From NCBI GenBank assembly GCA_034664395.1, contig JAXDHQ010000263.1, forward strand, positions 1 through 5,500: DNA of 5,500 nt, in the 5' to 3' direction. The stretch is from JAOPZW01 sp034664395. GTDB lineage: Bacteria > Actinomycetota > Thermoleophilia > Solirubrobacterales > Solirubrobacteraceae. Below the pieces are notes generated by a model, which was given only the letters and a program-made list of their open reading frames with translations, was not told where the DNA came from and searched no databases. This document shows positions 4,160-5,500 of this stretch, one piece after another. Position 1 is the first letter of the stretch. Each line of letters begins with the position of its first letter. The position numbers were made by a program, and so were the translations under genes.

Positions 4160-5500
4160 ATGGCCGAGGCGATCGCCCGCGCCACCGCGTGGCCGCGCCA
4201 CGCGCTCGCGCGGCGGGCCGGCCGCCCGCCGGTCGCCCTGGTCGCCGCGGCGCTGGCGGTCGCGCTGCTGGCGCTGCTGCCGATCGCCTTCGTCGTCGGC
4301 CAGACCGTCTCGATCGGCGTCGACCAGGCGCGCGCGCTGCTGTGGCGCCCGCTGGTCGGCACGCTGCTGGTCCACACGGTCGCGCTGACGGTCACCGCCA
4401 CGGTCGCGTGCGCGGTCATCGGCACCGCGGTGGCGTGGTGCGTCGAGCGCGCGCACCTGCCCGGCCGGCGCGTGTGGGCCGTCGTCGCCGCGCTGCCGAT
4501 CACGGTGCCCGCCTTCGTCACCAGCTACGGGTGGGTGTCGTTGACCCCGGCGGTCCAGGGGTTCGGGGGCGCGACGATGATCGTGACGCTCGCCTACTAC
4601 CCGATCGTCTACCTGCCGATGGTCGCGGCGCTGCGGGGGATGGATCCCGCGCTCGAGGAGGCCGCCCGCTCGCTCGGGCTCGGGCCGTGGCGGACGTTCT
4701 TCCGCGTCACGCTGCCGCAGGCCAAGCCGGCGCTGCTCGGCGGCTCGCTCATCGTCGCCGTCCACCTGCTGGCCGAGTTCGGCGCCTTCGCCATGCTGCG
4801 CTTCCAGACGTTCACCACGGCGATCTACGACCAGTACCAGCTCAGCTTCGACGGAGCCGCGGCGTCGATGCTGGCGCTGGTCCTGGTCGTGCTGTGCGTC
4901 TCGCTGCTCGTGCTCGAGCAGCTCATGCGCGGACGGGCGCGGTACGTGCGCCTCGGCTCGGGCGCGGCGCGCGCGCTGCACCGCCACGACCTCGGTCGGG
5001 CGACCCCGGCGATCGTGCTCGCCTTCGCGGTGCTGGCGACGGCCGCGCTCGGCGTGCCGATGGCGGCGCTGGTCTACTGGCTGGCGCACGGCAGCTCGTC
5101 CGCCCTGCCCGTAGCCTCCCTGCTGTCGGCGGCCGGCGCCTCGCTGCGGCTCGGCCTCGGCGCCGCTCTGGTGACCACCGTGCTCGCTCTGCCCGTGTGC
5201 ATCCTCGCCGTCCGCCACCGCAGCCGGCTGTCGACGCTGCTGGAGCGCAGCACCTATGTGGCGTACGCGCTGCCGGGGATCGTCGTCGCGCTGGCGTTCA
5301 TCCTCGTCTCGGTCCACCACGTGCGGGCGATCTACCAGACCACGCTGCTGCTGCTGCTCGCCTACGCCGTGCTGTTCCTGCCCCTGGCGCTCGTGGGCGT
5401 CCGGGCCGCGCTGCTGCAGGCGTCGCCGACGCACGAGCAGACGGCGCGCTCGCTCGGCTGCGGGCCGCTGGCGGTGCTGCGCCGGGTGACGCTGCCGCTC
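4160..5500 (+). CDS. iron(III) ABC transporter permease (FbpB-like, two-domain), 3' end outside window
   Basis: The frame is open for 447 codons from ATG 4160 to the window edge. After a basic N-terminus it has about ten membrane segments, at residues near 24-50, 70-96, 106-127, 140-158, 193-214, 235-256, 284-309, 330-353, 366-385 and 395-418. There are two ABC-permease EAA loops. The first is EEAARSLGLGPWRTFFRVTL (from E166) and the second is EQTARSLGCGPLAVLRRVTL (from E426), the docking sites for the ATPase. Two loops in one chain mean both permease halves are fused, as in FbpB. Together with the binding protein it would import ferric iron across the cytoplasmic membrane. The start is four bases after the preceding stop with no clear ribosome-binding site, which suggests translational coupling. 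Roughly 60-80 residues are probably missing on the right, and the ATPase gene is expected there. Confidence 0.92.
   Translation, partial: MAEAIARATAWPRHALARRAGRPPVALVAAALAVALLALLPIAFVVGQTVSIGVDQARALLWRPLVGTLLVHTVALTVTATVACAVIGTAVAWCVERAHLPGRRVWAVVAALPITVPAFVTSYGWVSLTPAVQGFGGATMIVTLAYYPIVYLPMVAALRGMDPALEEAARSLGLGPWRTFFRVTLPQAKPALLGGSLIVAVHLLAEFGAFAMLRFQTFTTAIYDQYQLSFDGAAASMLALVLVVLCVSLLVLEQLMRGRARYVRLGSGAARALHRHDLGRATPAIVLAFAVLATAALGVPMAALVYWLAHGSSSALPVASLLSAAGASLRLGLGAALVTTVLALPVCILAVRHRSRLSTLLERSTYVAYALPGIVVALAFILVSVHHVRAIYQTTLLLLLAYAVLFLPLALVGVRAALLQASPTHEQTARSLGCGPLAVLRRVTLPL

Noticed and set aside
3076..4521. 481-aa minus-strand open frame over the binding-protein and permease genes
   Set aside because: It is antisense to two clearly recognised transport genes and has a His/Arg/Gly-rich composition typical of shadow frames.
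4130..5434. 434-aa minus-strand open frame over the permease
   Set aside because: Arg/Gln/His-rich with no domain. The plus strand has membrane segments and two EAA loops.

Overview
The window is very GC-rich, with strong G/C bias at third codon positions, and it reads as an actinobacterial chromosome segment. The protein families point most to the class Thermoleophilia (Solirubrobacterales-like). The clues are a winged-helix regulator of a type common there, an ECF sigma tail carrying a membrane segment, and a DUF892-type ferritin-like start. This assignment comes from family recall, not from a search.

Layout. The first 128 bases are the 5' end of a minus-strand gene for a DUF892/YciF-like ferritin-like protein. 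A tRNA-His(GTG) gene follows on the plus strand, ending in a perfect palindromic terminator at 269-290. Bases 291-440 hold no gene. A minus-strand hypothetical protein (441-905) diverges from a plus-strand gene (971-2089). That plus-strand gene is an apparent fusion: an N-terminal beta-rich, acidic domain joined to the last part of an ECF sigma factor (half of the region-4 HTH, a membrane segment and a long disordered tail), with no sigma region 2. An 11-bp perfect inverted repeat straddles the two divergent starts.

Between 2151 and 2349 lies an easily missed unit. It has a 21-codon minus-strand ORF with a near-perfect Shine-Dalgarno and G or C at every third position, and a 7-7-7 inverted repeat that overlaps a plausible promoter for the next gene. 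That gene (2350-2975) is a DNA-binding winged-helix regulator whose reading frame is broken by one base at a run of six Gs.

From 3069 to the right edge is an iron(III) ABC uptake operon. A DtxR/IdeR-like iron box with repeated half-sites sits in front of a lipoprotein iron-binding protein (TTG start, 3127-4155). Four bases later comes a fused two-domain permease (from 4160) that runs off the window. The ATPase is not in view and probably follows. The binding protein would catch ferric iron outside the membrane and pass it to the permease, and the iron box suggests repression when iron is plentiful.

The observations most worth following are the sigma-tail fusion, the unrecognised 21-aa ORF beside the regulator, the G-run frameshift and the iron box.
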